Positions 33,691 to 43,054 are shown, counted from the stretch's first letter. The stretch: DNA of 64,000 nt from Nocardia aurea (GCF_003123685.1 NZ_QCYJ01000132.1:62001-126000), one strand, 5' to 3'. The notes: generated by a model not told the origin, from the sequence alone. Made by a program: numbers and translations.

Positions 33691-35034
33691 TCAGACGCTG
33701 AGCGCAGGTTCGGCCGAGAGGTCGCGTCGGCGGTCATCCTGTTTGTAGGGAGCGGTCGCGACCGTGGCGCGCAGCTTGGTTTGGGCTTCGCCGGGATTGC
33801 CCCAGAGCACTGTCACCTCGGTGCCTGGCTCGGCATAGGCCACGTCGATGAAGCTGAGCGCCAGCGCCTTGCGGAAGTGCAGGCTGTAGCCCGGGAAGGT
33901 TGCGTGGCCGACCGTCTCGCCGTCGGCGTTCAGGATCTTGTCGACCCAGACCATGGCGTAGGGGGCATGGGGGATCTCGAACGGGCGGATGACATCGCCC
34001 TGGCCGAAGAGCGTGGCGTACATGGCGATCAGATCGTCGCTGTTGAACTCGAGCGTCACGACCTTGCGGCGGGGATTGGCGACTTCTTCCTCGAGCGCGG
34101 CTCGCCCGATGAAGTCGTGGTCGAACTTGATGTTGGCGGCCCAGCCCATCTCGACCGGGCTGCGGTAGATCTCCCGGATGTCGTCGCCGTCCCAGCTACC
34201 GGTGTAGGAGGTCGAGATGCTGTACGGCCATGCCTCCATCGCGGTGCCGCGCCAACCGTCCGGGAGGGGGTTTTCATCGACCCACTTCCGGAACTCCGCC
34301 TTGCTGTCGTCGGCGAGGGCGTTGAAGAAGTGGATGCATCCGGTGGGGTAGGACGCCTCCATGTGGTTGATCATGAGGTTGCGACGGCCGAGCCGGCGGA
34401 TGCCGAACTCTTTGCCGGCTTCGTAGACGGCGTTCCAGATCTCGTCGTGCTGCTGGATGGGGCCGTGGATCTCGAACCCGATCTCGCCCGCCATGCCCTG
34501 ACGCAGGAAGGTCGTGTCGTGGTCGGCGAGCGGAACCCGCTTGTGCGCCATGAACTTCACGTCGCGAAGTCCGGTCGCGGTGAGCTTCTCCAGCAGCGCG
34601 AGCGAGGTCGGCCCGGAGACCTGCAGTTTGTGCGAGAGCGGGAAACTGGTCTCGACGTCGTAGCCCTTCGTGGCGATGTTGTAGCGCAGCCACTGCGGGG
34701 TGCCGCACTGGTATTCGAAGTCGTCCTCGTCGTGGCGGAACAGGATGCCCTCGGAGATGACCTTGCCGTCTTCGTTGACCTGCACGCAGTGCTTGGCGCG
34801 GTGCAGGGGGAAATTCTCGAAGCTGTTCACCGACAGGTCCTTGAACAGCTGCAGCGCATCGGGGCCTTTGACCCGGATCTGCGGCACGAAGGTCCAGTCG
34901 CCGATGTAGCAGGTGTTTTTCCACGACAACTGCTCGTCCATCCAGCCGGTGAACTCGAGTCGGTTGATTTGTGGGGGAAACTCGATCTGCGGGGCGTTCT
35001 CGGAGAACGCGCGGTATGGCCTGGGGTCGTTCAT
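33691..35034 (-). CDS. Tetrahydrofolate-dependent O-demethylase of the LigM/DesA type (GcvT family)
   Basis: 447 residues from the ATG at 35034, which has AGGAGG 6 bp upstream. GcvT-family features: GPDALQLFKDLSVNSFENFP, VNEDGKVISEGILFRHDEDD, LQVSGPTSLALLEKLT, GRRNLMINHMEASYPTGCIH and EMGWAANIKFDHDFIGRAAL. The length and the absence of a fused oxidase favour the LigM/DesA branch, which moves a methyl group from a methoxyaromatic acid to THF, over glycine-cleavage GcvT (about 370 residues). It could also be an N- or S-demethylase. Divergent from a LuxR regulator, with CCCCAGGGG upstream. PurU and FolD at 38.6-40.4 kb fit its THF product. No metF is visible in the window. Confidence 0.82.
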   Translation of the reverse strand: MNDPRPYRAFSENAPQIEFPPQINRLEFTGWMDEQLSWKNTCYIGDWTFVPQIRVKGPDALQLFKDLSVNSFENFPLHRAKHCVQVNEDGKVISEGILFRHDEDDFEYQCGTPQWLRYNIATKGYDVETSFPLSHKLQVSGPTSLALLEKLTATGLRDVKFMAHKRVPLADHDTTFLRQGMAGEIGFEIHGPIQQHDEIWNAVYEAGKEFGIRRLGRRNLMINHMEASYPTGCIHFFNALADDSKAEFRKWVDENPLPDGWRGTAMEAWPYSISTSYTGSWDGDDIREIYRSPVEMGWAANIKFDHDFIGRAALEEEVANPRRKVVTLEFNSDDLIAMYATLFGQGDVIRPFEIPHAPYAMVWVDKILNADGETVGHATFPGYSLHFRKALALSFIDVAYAEPGTEVTVLWGNPGEAQTKLRATVATAPYKQDDRRRDLSAEPALSV

Positions 35035-35139
35035 GGAGATCCTCCTGGGGCGATATGACCGCGACCACATTGGGCGGTCTTTCGCAGGTTATGGAGGCCG
35101 CGAGTTCATACTCACCCCTGTCGGGCGGGGGGGTTTAAG

Positions 35140-35148
35140 CCCCAGGGG
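35140..35148. promoter_or_regulatory. CCCCAGGGG site 1, upstream of the demethylase gene
   Basis: Near-palindrome CCCCAGGGG in the 447-bp divergent gap 35035-35481, 106 bp before the demethylase ATG. The surroundings are G-rich on both sides (GGGGGGGTTTAAG before, GAGGGG after). The same nonamer occurs at 35309 and 38476. The rest of the divergent gap shows no gene. Confidence 0.55.
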
Positions 35149-35308
35149 GAGGGGAACCGCGGTTCTGCCTCGCTACGACTTCGGGTAGATCGGTGCTTGT
35201 GCCGGTGCCGGTGCCCCCTTCCGAGCCGGTGGTGACCGGCATGCCGTTGCATGGCTGCATGGCCCGGTGTCACGGCCGACGCTTCGATCCCCCCGGGTGG
35301 CTCTCAAA

Positions 35309-35317
35309 CCCCAGGGG
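35309..35317. promoter_or_regulatory. CCCCAGGGG site 2, upstream of the LuxR regulator gene
   Basis: Second copy of CCCCAGGGG in the divergent gap, preceded by CTCAAA and 165 bp before the regulator start. It may mediate autoregulation or shared control with the demethylase gene. Confidence 0.5.
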
Positions 35318-35481
35318 TGTCGCCGGGCGGAGCCGGGGCGAAGATACGTCGGCCCTGACGCTCAGGGAGTAGCGTCGATCACATCTCGGATCGCGCCATT
35401 TCTGATCGTCACCATCGACACAACTGTCGTGCTCGCTGAGGCGCTGCGACGCTCGGCAGACGGATACCGGAGTAGCTAGCA

Positions 35482-38415
35482 GTGCGAGAAACGCGGCAAC
35501 GTGGCCGACACGCCCGTAATAGTGACCCGACGTCGTCGCCTCGGATTGGTGGCCCGCTGATCCATCAAGTGCCACTGCTCGAGCGTGACGCCGAACTCGA
35601 AGTCATCGAGGCCGCCATAGACCGTGGCCGCAGTGCAGACGGAAGGCTCCTGATCATCGAGGGGCCCGGCGGGATCGGCAAGTCGCGGCTGCTGGACGCA
35701 GCCCAAGCGATCGCCGCTGAGAAGGACGTGGAGATCCTCGCGACGTGTGGCGGTGAGCTGGAGCGTGAGTATCCTTTCGGCTTAGTTCGTCGCCTGCTCG
35801 AGGCGCGGGTACTGCAAGCCACCGATTCGGAGCGGGTTGCGCTGTTTCGTGGTCACGCCGCCCTGGCGGAGTCACTGCTTGAACCAGCCGCCGCTCGGGG
35901 CGAGTCGCCCCTGACCGACGAGTTCCATCTGATCCACAGCTTGTACTGGTTGGTAGCGAACCTTGTCGACGATACCGACCTCGTTCTCATCGCCGATGAT
36001 CTGCAGTGGGCAGACGAGCTCTCGCTACGGTTCCTGCTCTACCTCGCGCAGCGGTTGGCTGAGTTGCCGATCACCATCATCGGTGCGATCCGTACCGGTG
36101 AGCCGGCGGCCGAGACCGAATTGATCGAGCGGTTGCTGATGCAGGCCGATCACAATTTGCGCCCGAAGGAGCTGTCCGCGGACGGCGCCAAACGCCTTTT
36201 CACGGCGCTGTTGCCCGATGCTCCCGGTGACGGTGACCTCGCGGAAGACAGTTGGACGGCGACGCGCGGCAATCCCTTCCTGCTCGGGCAGGTCGTCTCG
36301 GCGCTTGCCGCGCAGGTCGGCGAAAGCAGACAGGATCTCACTCGTCGTATTTCCGATCTCGCTCCGGAGTCGGTAGCGCGCAGCGTGATGTTGCGGCTGG
36401 GCGGGCTCGGCGGCGACGCGGTCACGCTGGCGCGGGCGGTATCGGTACTGGGGACCTCCACCTCGTTGATCAACGCGGCCGAACTCGCGGTGCTCGATTT
36501 CGCCGCGGCATCGGCGGCGGCAGATAAGTTGCGCGCGGCGCAGATCTTCTCCGACGGACAGGATCTGTCCTTCTACCACCCGATCATCCGCTCGGCGGTC
36601 TACAACCGTTACCCAGCCAGCGAACGAGCCGCGGCACACCTGCGTGCCGCAGAACTGATCCGGGCCGGGGGTGGTGCCACCGATCACGTGGCGATGCACC
36701 TGATGCGTGGTACCCCGACCACTGCCGAGTGGGCACGTTCGGCTCTGCACGAGGCAGCCCGAGATGCTGGCCGGAAGGGAGCGCCCGCCACAGCGGCGGG
36801 ATACCTCCAACGCGCACTGCTCATACCACGAGCGGATCGGGAGCAGAACGCGAAACTGCTGGTGGACCTCGGTTTGATGGAAGCTGCTGCCGGCGAGAGC
36901 ACGGCCTTAGCGCATTTGGAAGCAGCGCTGGAATTGATCGAAGAACCAGCCCAGCGAGACCGGGCGATGTATGCCCTGGGGCAGACTCTGTTCCGGTACG
37001 GACGTTCAGCGGAGGCGAGGACGGTGTTCCGTCGCGGCGCGGACGCCTTCGCCGACAATCCCGAAGTCTCGTTGCGCTACGAGGCCGGCTTCATGGCCTC
37101 CGCGGCCTATCTGGTGGATCGTGCGTCGGAAGCTCACTCGCGAGCGGCGAAACTTACCGCGACGTTCCTCGAGGCCCCAGAGTTGTCGTTATCGGAGCGG
37201 CTTCTCGCCCTGCACTTCGGGGTCTTCGGTGCGATGTGTACCCCGGGTGCGCAACGCCATGCGGAATTGCTACTCCGGGCGCTCGGCGATGGAGTGCAAT
37301 TATGGCGCGCGACATCCGACGGGATGACCATGAGTCACGCGATCCTGGCGCTGACGTGGTGCGGTTACGGGCAGGAGGCCTCCGACCTCGGGGAGCGCCT
37401 GCTGGTCGAAGCCCGCTCACGTGGTGATTCGCTTATTTTCGCGGAAGTCTCACTCGCCCGGTCTCTGGCGATGTACTCGCTCGGCCGAGTGGGTGACGCG
37501 ATGGTGGATGCCCAGGCCGCGATCATCGGCATGCGCCGTGGTTGGAAATCCACAGTGCCCGCTCCGCAAGGTGTTCTGGCCTACTGCCTGGTCGATCGCG
37601 GAGAACTCGATGAGGCGGACGAGGTTCTTCAGGACGCACATGATCGGTTGCGCAGCGGCGATACCCGGACGCTGAACGTCTGGTTCTATATGGCGCGGGG
37701 CCGCCTACGCCTCGCCCGCACCGAGTATCAGGGAGCACTCGATGATTTCCTGCTCGTCGGATCGCTGTTGCAGGCCAACACTTTCGCCAACCCTGGCTAC
37801 ATGTTGTTGCCGTGGCGCTCCCACGCCGGGCTCGCCGCGAACGCGCTCGGTCAGACCGGCCAAGCCCGCATACTGATCGATCGCGACGTCGAGTTGTCGC
37901 GCGAGTTCGGGCTGCCCTCAACCTTGGGTGCCTGCCTGCGCATCCGCGCGTTGACCGCCGAGGGCGGCCCTGACATGGAGTTGCTGAGCGAGTCCGTGCG
38001 CATCCTCGAAAACCCTCGGGCTTCGTTGCTCGAGCTCGCTCACACGCTGTGCGAGCTAGGTGCCGCACAGCGACGCTCCGGTCAGCGTGTGCACTCCCGC
38101 GAGACTTTGCGCAGGGCACTGGATCTGGCCCATCAATGTGGCGCCGTCGCTCTGGAACGTCGTGCGCACGAAGAGCTGCTCGCCAGTGGCGCGCGCCCTC
38201 GCCGAGCCGTCCTGCAGGGGGTCAACGCGCTCACCCCGAGCGAGCACCGGATCGCGTCGCTCATGGCCAAGGGTGCATCCACGCGGAACATCGCCGAGAG
38301 CCTGTACCTCACGATGAGCACTGTCGAGTGGCACCGGCGAAATATCTACCGCAAACTCGGGGTAGCCACCCGCGAAGGTCTTCGTGACGCGATGGCCGAA
38401 GAAGATTCCGCCTGA
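35482..38415 (+). CDS. LuxR-family regulator with N-terminal ATPase (LAL type)
   Basis: 977 residues, a typical LAL length. Walker A GPGGIGKS is at 61-68, Walker B is VLIADDLQWAD, a long TPR-like region follows, and the last 65 residues are a LuxR helix-turn-helix (LTPSEHRIASLMAKGASTRN, then TMSTVEWHRRNIYRKLG). GTG at 35482 is the likely start, with GGAG 11 bp upstream; a later GTG just before PLLERDAELE is possible. It sits between the demethylase gene and purU, whose promoters share CCCCAGGGG, so it probably activates both when an aromatic substrate is present. The substrate sensor function is inferred. Confidence 0.88.
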   Translation: MRETRQRGRHARNSDPTSSPRIGGPLIHQVPLLERDAELEVIEAAIDRGRSADGRLLIIEGPGGIGKSRLLDAAQAIAAEKDVEILATCGGELEREYPFGLVRRLLEARVLQATDSERVALFRGHAALAESLLEPAAARGESPLTDEFHLIHSLYWLVANLVDDTDLVLIADDLQWADELSLRFLLYLAQRLAELPITIIGAIRTGEPAAETELIERLLMQADHNLRPKELSADGAKRLFTALLPDAPGDGDLAEDSWTATRGNPFLLGQVVSALAAQVGESRQDLTRRISDLAPESVARSVMLRLGGLGGDAVTLARAVSVLGTSTSLINAAELAVLDFAAASAAADKLRAAQIFSDGQDLSFYHPIIRSAVYNRYPASERAAAHLRAAELIRAGGGATDHVAMHLMRGTPTTAEWARSALHEAARDAGRKGAPATAAGYLQRALLIPRADREQNAKLLVDLGLMEAAAGESTALAHLEAALELIEEPAQRDRAMYALGQTLFRYGRSAEARTVFRRGADAFADNPEVSLRYEAGFMASAAYLVDRASEAHSRAAKLTATFLEAPELSLSERLLALHFGVFGAMCTPGAQRHAELLLRALGDGVQLWRATSDGMTMSHAILALTWCGYGQEASDLGERLLVEARSRGDSLIFAEVSLARSLAMYSLGRVGDAMVDAQAAIIGMRRGWKSTVPAPQGVLAYCLVDRGELDEADEVLQDAHDRLRSGDTRTLNVWFYMARGRLRLARTEYQGALDDFLLVGSLLQANTFANPGYMLLPWRSHAGLAANALGQTGQARILIDRDVELSREFGLPSTLGACLRIRALTAEGGPDMELLSESVRILENPRASLLELAHTLCELGAAQRRSGQRVHSRETLRRALDLAHQCGAVALERRAHEELLASGARPRRAVLQGVNALTPSEHRIASLMAKGASTRNIAESLYLTMSTVEWHRRNIYRKLGVATREGLRDAMAEEDSA

Positions 38416-38475
38416 CGCGTCCGTATCCGCTGTTCCCGATCGCATTCTCTGGCCTTCAAACCCGTTGAAATGTGC

Positions 38476-38484
38476 CCCCAGGGG
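38476..38484. promoter_or_regulatory. CCCCAGGGG site 3, upstream of purU
   Basis: Third copy of CCCCAGGGG, 115 bp before the purU ATG in a 183-bp gap after the regulator gene. A run of seven C followed by TG lies about 10 bp further on. Confidence 0.5.
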
Positions 38485-38598
38485 ATCGAATTCCCCCCCT
38501 GCTATGAGGGCGAAAGAGGCCACTCCGCGCTCCTACTGTGATGTCAGCCACCCAGAAGCACCTACTGGGAGGTGTCATCGAAGGAAGCAGGAGGAGCC

Positions 38599-39543
38599 AT
38601 GCCAACCACGGTCCAGGCCCGCTCAACGGAGAGCCGGCCCCCCGCCCCCCGCACGTTCAGCGGCGCGACCACGGCGGTCGCGAAGGACCTCGGTCGGCTC
38701 GTCCTGCAGTGCGGAGACCGGCCGGGCATCATCGCCGCCGTATCGCAGTTCCTGGCCGATTACGACGCGAACATCGTCGAGTCCGACCAGGCGACAACGG
38801 ATCCCGAAAGCGGCCGGTTCTTCCTACGCATGACGTTCCGCCGCGTCGATCTGACGGTCCACCTCGCGGATATCGAGAAGAACTTCGAGCTGAGCCTGGC
38901 CGACAAGTTCGAAGACGTCCAGTGGCAGTTCACCGAGGCGGCGATTCCGAAGCGAGTCGCGATCATGGCCTCGAAGACCGACCACTGTGTACTCGACCTG
39001 CTGTGGCGCGCTCGCCGCGGTGAACTGCCGATCGATATCGGTCTGGTGGTCTCCAATCACCCCGACCTGGCACAGGATGTGCGCAGCTTCGGCGTGCCTT
39101 TCGTTCACATTCCGGTCGACCGGAAGGACAAGGCCGCTGCGGAAGAGAAGCAACTGCAGCTGCTGTCGGGCAATTTCGACCTCGTGGTGATGGCGCGCTA
39201 CATGCAGATCCTGTCCGCCGATTTTCTCGACCGCATCGGTTGCCCGGTGATCAACATCCACCATTCGTTCCTTCCCGCTTTCGCTGGCGCGGGGCCCTAC
39301 GAGCAGGCGAAGGGGCGTGGCGTGAAGCTCATCGGCGCGACCGCGCACTACGCGACCCAGGACTTGGACGAGGGCCCCATCATCGAGCAAGACGTCGTGC
39401 GGGTCTCCCATGCACTCGACGTCGCGGCCCTGACTCGTCGCGGCGCCGATGTCGAGCGGGCGGTGCTGACCAGAGCGGTCCAGTGGCACTGCGAGGACCG
39501 GGTCCTGCGGTATGGCAACTCGACGGTGGTGTTCGCCCGATGA
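38599..39543 (+). CDS. purU: Formyltetrahydrofolate deformylase
   Basis: 314 residues. Residues 28-110 form an ACT domain (LVLQCGDRPGIIAAVSQFLA). The formyl-transferase core carries the Asn-His-Asp set in INIHHSFLPAF and TAHYATQDLDEGPIIEQD. It hydrolyses 10-formyl-THF to formate and THF. The ATG at 38599 has AGGAGGAG just upstream; an ATG 27 bases earlier has none. The stop overlaps folD (ATGA). First gene of an operon with folD, a cupin, an aldolase and ring-cleavage genes, so it serves catabolic C1 disposal, not purine balance. Confidence 0.95.
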   Translation: MPTTVQARSTESRPPAPRTFSGATTAVAKDLGRLVLQCGDRPGIIAAVSQFLADYDANIVESDQATTDPESGRFFLRMTFRRVDLTVHLADIEKNFELSLADKFEDVQWQFTEAAIPKRVAIMASKTDHCVLDLLWRARRGELPIDIGLVVSNHPDLAQDVRSFGVPFVHIPVDRKDKAAAEEKQLQLLSGNFDLVVMARYMQILSADFLDRIGCPVINIHHSFLPAFAGAGPYEQAKGRGVKLIGATAHYATQDLDEGPIIEQDVVRVSHALDVAALTRRGADVERAVLTRAVQWHCEDRVLRYGNSTVVFAR

Positions 39544-40385
39544 CCGCGACACTGATCGACGGGAAGGAACTCGCCGGCATCGTGCGCCGGGAGGTGACCG
39601 GCCGGACTGCCGCGTCGGCGATCGCACCCGGTCTGGCGACGGTCCTGGTCGGCGAAGACCCGGCCTCGGGCATCTACGTCGCGAGTAAACGCAAGCTCTC
39701 GGTCGCTGCCGGATTCCGCGATCTGCACCGTCATCTGCCCAGCGACGTCACCCAGGAAGAACTGGAACGAGTCGTCGATGAGCTCGGCGCCGACGACGAG
39801 GTCGACGGGATCCTGGTCCAGTTGCCGCTGCCCGCCCACCTCGACGCCGCGGCGGTGATCGCTCGCATCCATCCGGACAAGGACGTCGACGGGCTGACCG
39901 AGGTGAGCGCTGGTCGTCTGGCGCTGAATCGGCCCGGTCTGCGCCCCTGTACCCCGTCGGGAGTGATCCGCCTGCTCGACTGGGCGGGAGTTGGGATCAA
40001 GGGCGCGCACGCTGTCGTGGTCGGCAGATCCGATCTGGTCGGGCGGCCCCAGGCCCAGCTGCTGCTCGCTCGGGATGCGACGGTCACCATCTGTCACCGC
40101 TACACCGCCGACCTGGCGTCGGCGACGAGGACGGCCGACATTCTCGTGGTCGCGGCCGGAGTGCCGGGCCTCGTGGGCGCTGAGCATATCAAGCCCGGCG
40201 CGGCGGTCATCGATGTCGGAATCCATCGCACCGAGGACGGTCTCTGCGGTGATGTCGACTTCGAGTCCGCGCGACAGATCGCAGGCCACCTCACGCCCGT
40301 GCCGGGCGGGGTGGGCCCGATGACAATCGCGTCACTCTTGCAGAACACGCTCACGGCCGCGGAGTTCCGTCGTGGCATTCGTTGA
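39540..40385 (+). CDS. folD: Methylene-THF dehydrogenase/methenyl-THF cyclohydrolase
   Basis: 281 residues. The catalytic Lys is in SGIYVASKRKLSVAAGF (the YxxxK of the family). Other blocks: DGILVQLPLPAHLD, KDVDGLTEVSAGRLAL, PCTPSGVIRLL, VVGRSDLVGRPQAQLLL and PGGVGPMTIASLLQNT. It oxidises 5,10-methylene-THF to 10-formyl-THF for PurU. The ATG overlaps the purU stop. The chromosome will also need a housekeeping FolD, so this is probably a dedicated copy. Confidence 0.96.
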   Translation: MTATLIDGKELAGIVRREVTGRTAASAIAPGLATVLVGEDPASGIYVASKRKLSVAAGFRDLHRHLPSDVTQEELERVVDELGADDEVDGILVQLPLPAHLDAAAVIARIHPDKDVDGLTEVSAGRLALNRPGLRPCTPSGVIRLLDWAGVGIKGAHAVVVGRSDLVGRPQAQLLLARDATVTICHRYTADLASATRTADILVVAAGVPGLVGAEHIKPGAAVIDVGIHRTEDGLCGDVDFESARQIAGHLTPVPGGVGPMTIASLLQNTLTAAEFRRGIR

Positions 40386-41295
40386 GGACGACCCGCGTTC
40401 CCGCCTGGCGGCTGCGCCCGCTGTGGCAGGGCGGCCCTGTGCGGCTCCCCAGTACTTCGACTTCACTCGCATCGCCCCCGAAGTCGCCGAACACGGAAGC
40501 CGCACCTGGTGGGTTCGTGGACAGAACTTCGCGCTCGCTTACACGATCGCGCAGGCCGGTGATGTCCTGACCCGCCACGACCAGCCCGATGAGTACATCG
40601 CCTTGTTCCCCCGGGAACCGGTCGAGGCTCGAATCACTTCGGATACCGATTGGACCGAGGTAAGCGCTGCGACGCTCGTCGTGGTGCCCCCGGGTGTCAG
40701 TGCGATCGAGTGCACGCGAGAAACCCACGTCGTGCGTATGTTCTCCGCCGCCTCCCCAGACGTGCTCGCGAAATGCGCGAATCACGATGAGTACACGGAA
40801 CCACACCCCAATGTCACTGGTTTCGTCCCGTGGCCCGCACCGGTCGGCGGATATCGGCTGCGTACGTACCGGATCGCTGACTATCCCTATGAGAATGGAC
40901 GCTTCGCCCGGATCTTCCGGTGCAGCACCTTCATGGTGAATGTCTTCGACCCGGACCTGGCACCGCGTGATGCCGCCGGACTGTCCCCGCATACGCACGA
41001 CGATTTCGAGCAGTGCTCGCTGGCGGTGCGGGGCGAGTACATCCACCACATCCGCTCACCATGGACATCTGATTCGAATACGTGGCGCGAGGACGAGCAC
41101 GTGCGGGTGTCGAGCCCATCCGTGGCCATAATCCCGCCCCCGACGGTGCACACCAGTCAGTCGGTGAGCCAAGCCGGCAATCAACTCGTCGACATCTTTT
41201 GCCCGCCGCGCGCCGATTTCTCGGCGCAACCGGGCTGGGTGATTAATGCCGCAGATTATCCGGCACCGTCGGAGGAGGTCGTCGGTGACCGATAA
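40372..41295 (+). CDS. Bicupin-like protein of unknown function
   Basis: 307 residues from a GTG that overlaps the folD end by 14 bases. Two cupin-like halves are visible: residues 45-115 without clear metal ligands, and residues 185-270 with a metal set in SPHTHDDFEQCSLAVRGEYI and the His in PPPTVHTSQ. The second half can bind a metal in the HxHxxxxE...H manner. I do not recognise the family. Placed between THF genes and an aldolase, it could be an isomerase, dioxygenase or hydrolase of the aromatic pathway. Confidence 0.75.
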   Translation: MAFVEDDPRSRLAAAPAVAGRPCAAPQYFDFTRIAPEVAEHGSRTWWVRGQNFALAYTIAQAGDVLTRHDQPDEYIALFPREPVEARITSDTDWTEVSAATLVVVPPGVSAIECTRETHVVRMFSAASPDVLAKCANHDEYTEPHPNVTGFVPWPAPVGGYRLRTYRIADYPYENGRFARIFRCSTFMVNVFDPDLAPRDAAGLSPHTHDDFEQCSLAVRGEYIHHIRSPWTSDSNTWREDEHVRVSSPSVAIIPPPTVHTSQSVSQAGNQLVDIFCPPRADFSAQPGWVINAADYPAPSEEVVGDR

Positions 41296-42040
41296 CTTCG
41301 CGGATCTATTGCGCCGGTCGGAACGGACCTTATTCGGCACCTGGGTCAAGATGCCGACGACGGTCGGTGTCGAACTGCTCGCCCTCGCTGGCTTCGACTT
41401 CGTTGTCATCGACATGGAGCATGCCCCGCTGGGGCTGGAAACCGTACACGAGCTGATCGGCGCGGCGCGTGGGCACCGCATGCAGGCACTCGTGCGGGTC
41501 CCCGACCGGCAGCCCTCGAACATCTCCCGGGTGCTCGACTCGGGAGCCGCGGGGGTGCTGGTGCCGCACGTCGACAGCGCCGCCGAGGCGGCTGCGGTGA
41601 TGAGCGCCGCCCGATTTCCGCCTGAGGGGTCCCGTGGTTTCGGGCCGACGGTCCGCGCCGGAGCCTGGGGTGCCGATGCCGAAACCTACCGGGCGAGCGG
41701 AACCGAAGCCTTCGTTGCCCCGCAGCTCGAAAGCAGGGCCGCGATCGAGGACGTCGCCGCGATCGCATCCACACCGGGGCTCGGGGCACTGTTCGTCGGC
41801 CCGGTCGACTTGGCAGTCGCCACCGGCCTGGCGCCGGACTCGGCCGAATTCCGCGAACTCGTATCCGCAGTGGAAATGACCGCCGAGCGGCTCGGAATTC
41901 CACTCGGCACCGCCGTGGGTGCCGACAGCGCCGCGGCGCGTGAGCGTGCGCGGCGCTACGACTTCGTGCTCGTGGCTAATGACGCATCACTGCTGCGGAC
42001 CGCCGCCGCCGAGCTGATGACCGCCCTCACAACCCCCTGA
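41285..42040 (+). CDS. HpcH/HpaI-family class II aldolase
   Basis: 251 residues. Metal and catalytic residues of the family appear in FVVIDMEHAPLGLE (Asp and His), AFVAPQLESRAAIED (Glu) and LFVGPVDLAVATG (Asp). The enzyme cleaves 4-hydroxy-2-oxoacids to pyruvate and an aldehyde. I chose the GTG at 41285 with GGAGGAGG 7 bp before it; it overlaps the cupin gene by 11 bases. It can act on the 4-hydroxy-2-oxo acid expected after extradiol ring cleavage and hydrolysis. Confidence 0.9.
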   Translation: MTDNFADLLRRSERTLFGTWVKMPTTVGVELLALAGFDFVVIDMEHAPLGLETVHELIGAARGHRMQALVRVPDRQPSNISRVLDSGAAGVLVPHVDSAAEAAAVMSAARFPPEGSRGFGPTVRAGAWGADAETYRASGTEAFVAPQLESRAAIEDVAAIASTPGLGALFVGPVDLAVATGLAPDSAEFRELVSAVEMTAERLGIPLGTAVGADSAAARERARRYDFVLVANDASLLRTAAAELMTALTTP

Positions 42041-42117
42041 CCCGACAACCCCCGAATCCCTCATCCGCGGGCGAACTGTCCGCCGATGAATCTCAGAAGA
42101 ACGCTCGAGGAGGAGCT

Positions 42118-43035
42118 ATGGCAATCAATCGGATCGATCACGCTGCGGTGCGGGTCGCTGATCTCGGACAGGCCCTGGAATGGTACGAGGACGTCCTCGG
42201 ACTCACGGTCCTGGACCGCAACTCCGAACGGGCGTTGCTCGCCTGCTCTGGTGAGGAGGCCGACCTCACCCTCATCAACGGCGGCCAGAGCGTGGTCAGT
42301 TTCGCCTTCGGTGTCGATCACGGCGACGATATCGACGAGATCGTCTCGCGTTTGAAAGCCAACAGTGTCGAATTCGAACGGTACAAGGAGCCGGACCGCC
42401 CCGGGCACGGCGAAATCCTCGGGTTCGACCTTCCCAGTGGACACCGGATGGAGTTCGTCGTCGGCTACGGTGATCGTACTGCGGGCCAAACGAATACGAA
42501 GTCCGACGGCGGCTTCCGGCCGACCGACATCGATCACATCAACCTGCTCGGTGAGGCCGACCCGCGCGAGGTGTCGGACTTCATGAAGATGGTTCTCGGG
42601 TTCAAGCAGTCTCTGGTGCTGACGATGGCCGGTAAGTGGGCGGCATCCTGGCTCCGAGCGACCAAACTCGATCACGATATCGCCTACATGCAGGCGCAGC
42701 GCCCGAGCGACCGCCTCCATCACATCGCGTTCGCCGTCGAGGACGGCAACCACTACTTCCGGCTCAGCGACCGCCTGGTCGAGACCGGCAACCGCTGGGA
42801 GTTCGGTCCCGGACGTCACATGGGTGGGATCCCGCGCGACACCTACGGTTTCGGCACCAACTGCTTCGCCTACGCCTTCGACCCGACCGGCAACCGCAAC
42901 GAGTTCAGCGCCGGGATGAACGAGTTCGAGGATCACGAGTACTACATGGCCGAGACCAGCCCCGAGAAGTTCCCCGAGATCATGAACGGCTGGGCCTACA
43001 ACATGCCCGAGACGTTCATGACGATCGGCTCGTAA
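42118..43035 (+). CDS. Type I extradiol (vicinal oxygen chelate) dioxygenase
   Basis: 305 residues in two VOC domains. The iron ligands of the second domain are intact: H140 in TDIDHINLLG, H202 in LHHIAFAVED and E262 in GNRNEFSAG, matching the H-H-E triad and spacing of BphC/XylE-type enzymes. It cleaves an aromatic ring next to vicinal hydroxyls. An AGGAGGAG ribosome site precedes the ATG. The substrate is probably the catechol exposed by the O-demethylase. The family also includes non-dioxygenases, but the triad and length favour ring cleavage. Confidence 0.88.
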   Translation: MAINRIDHAAVRVADLGQALEWYEDVLGLTVLDRNSERALLACSGEEADLTLINGGQSVVSFAFGVDHGDDIDEIVSRLKANSVEFERYKEPDRPGHGEILGFDLPSGHRMEFVVGYGDRTAGQTNTKSDGGFRPTDIDHINLLGEADPREVSDFMKMVLGFKQSLVLTMAGKWAASWLRATKLDHDIAYMQAQRPSDRLHHIAFAVEDGNHYFRLSDRLVETGNRWEFGPGRHMGGIPRDTYGFGTNCFAYAFDPTGNRNEFSAGMNEFEDHEYYMAETSPEKFPEIMNGWAYNMPETFMTIGS

Positions 43036-43054
43036 CCACGACGCCCTCGAGGTC

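Noticed and set aside
33520..35058. Plus-strand open frame of 512 codons
   Set aside because: Antisense to the demethylase gene; Val/Asp/Gly-rich composition with no family signature.
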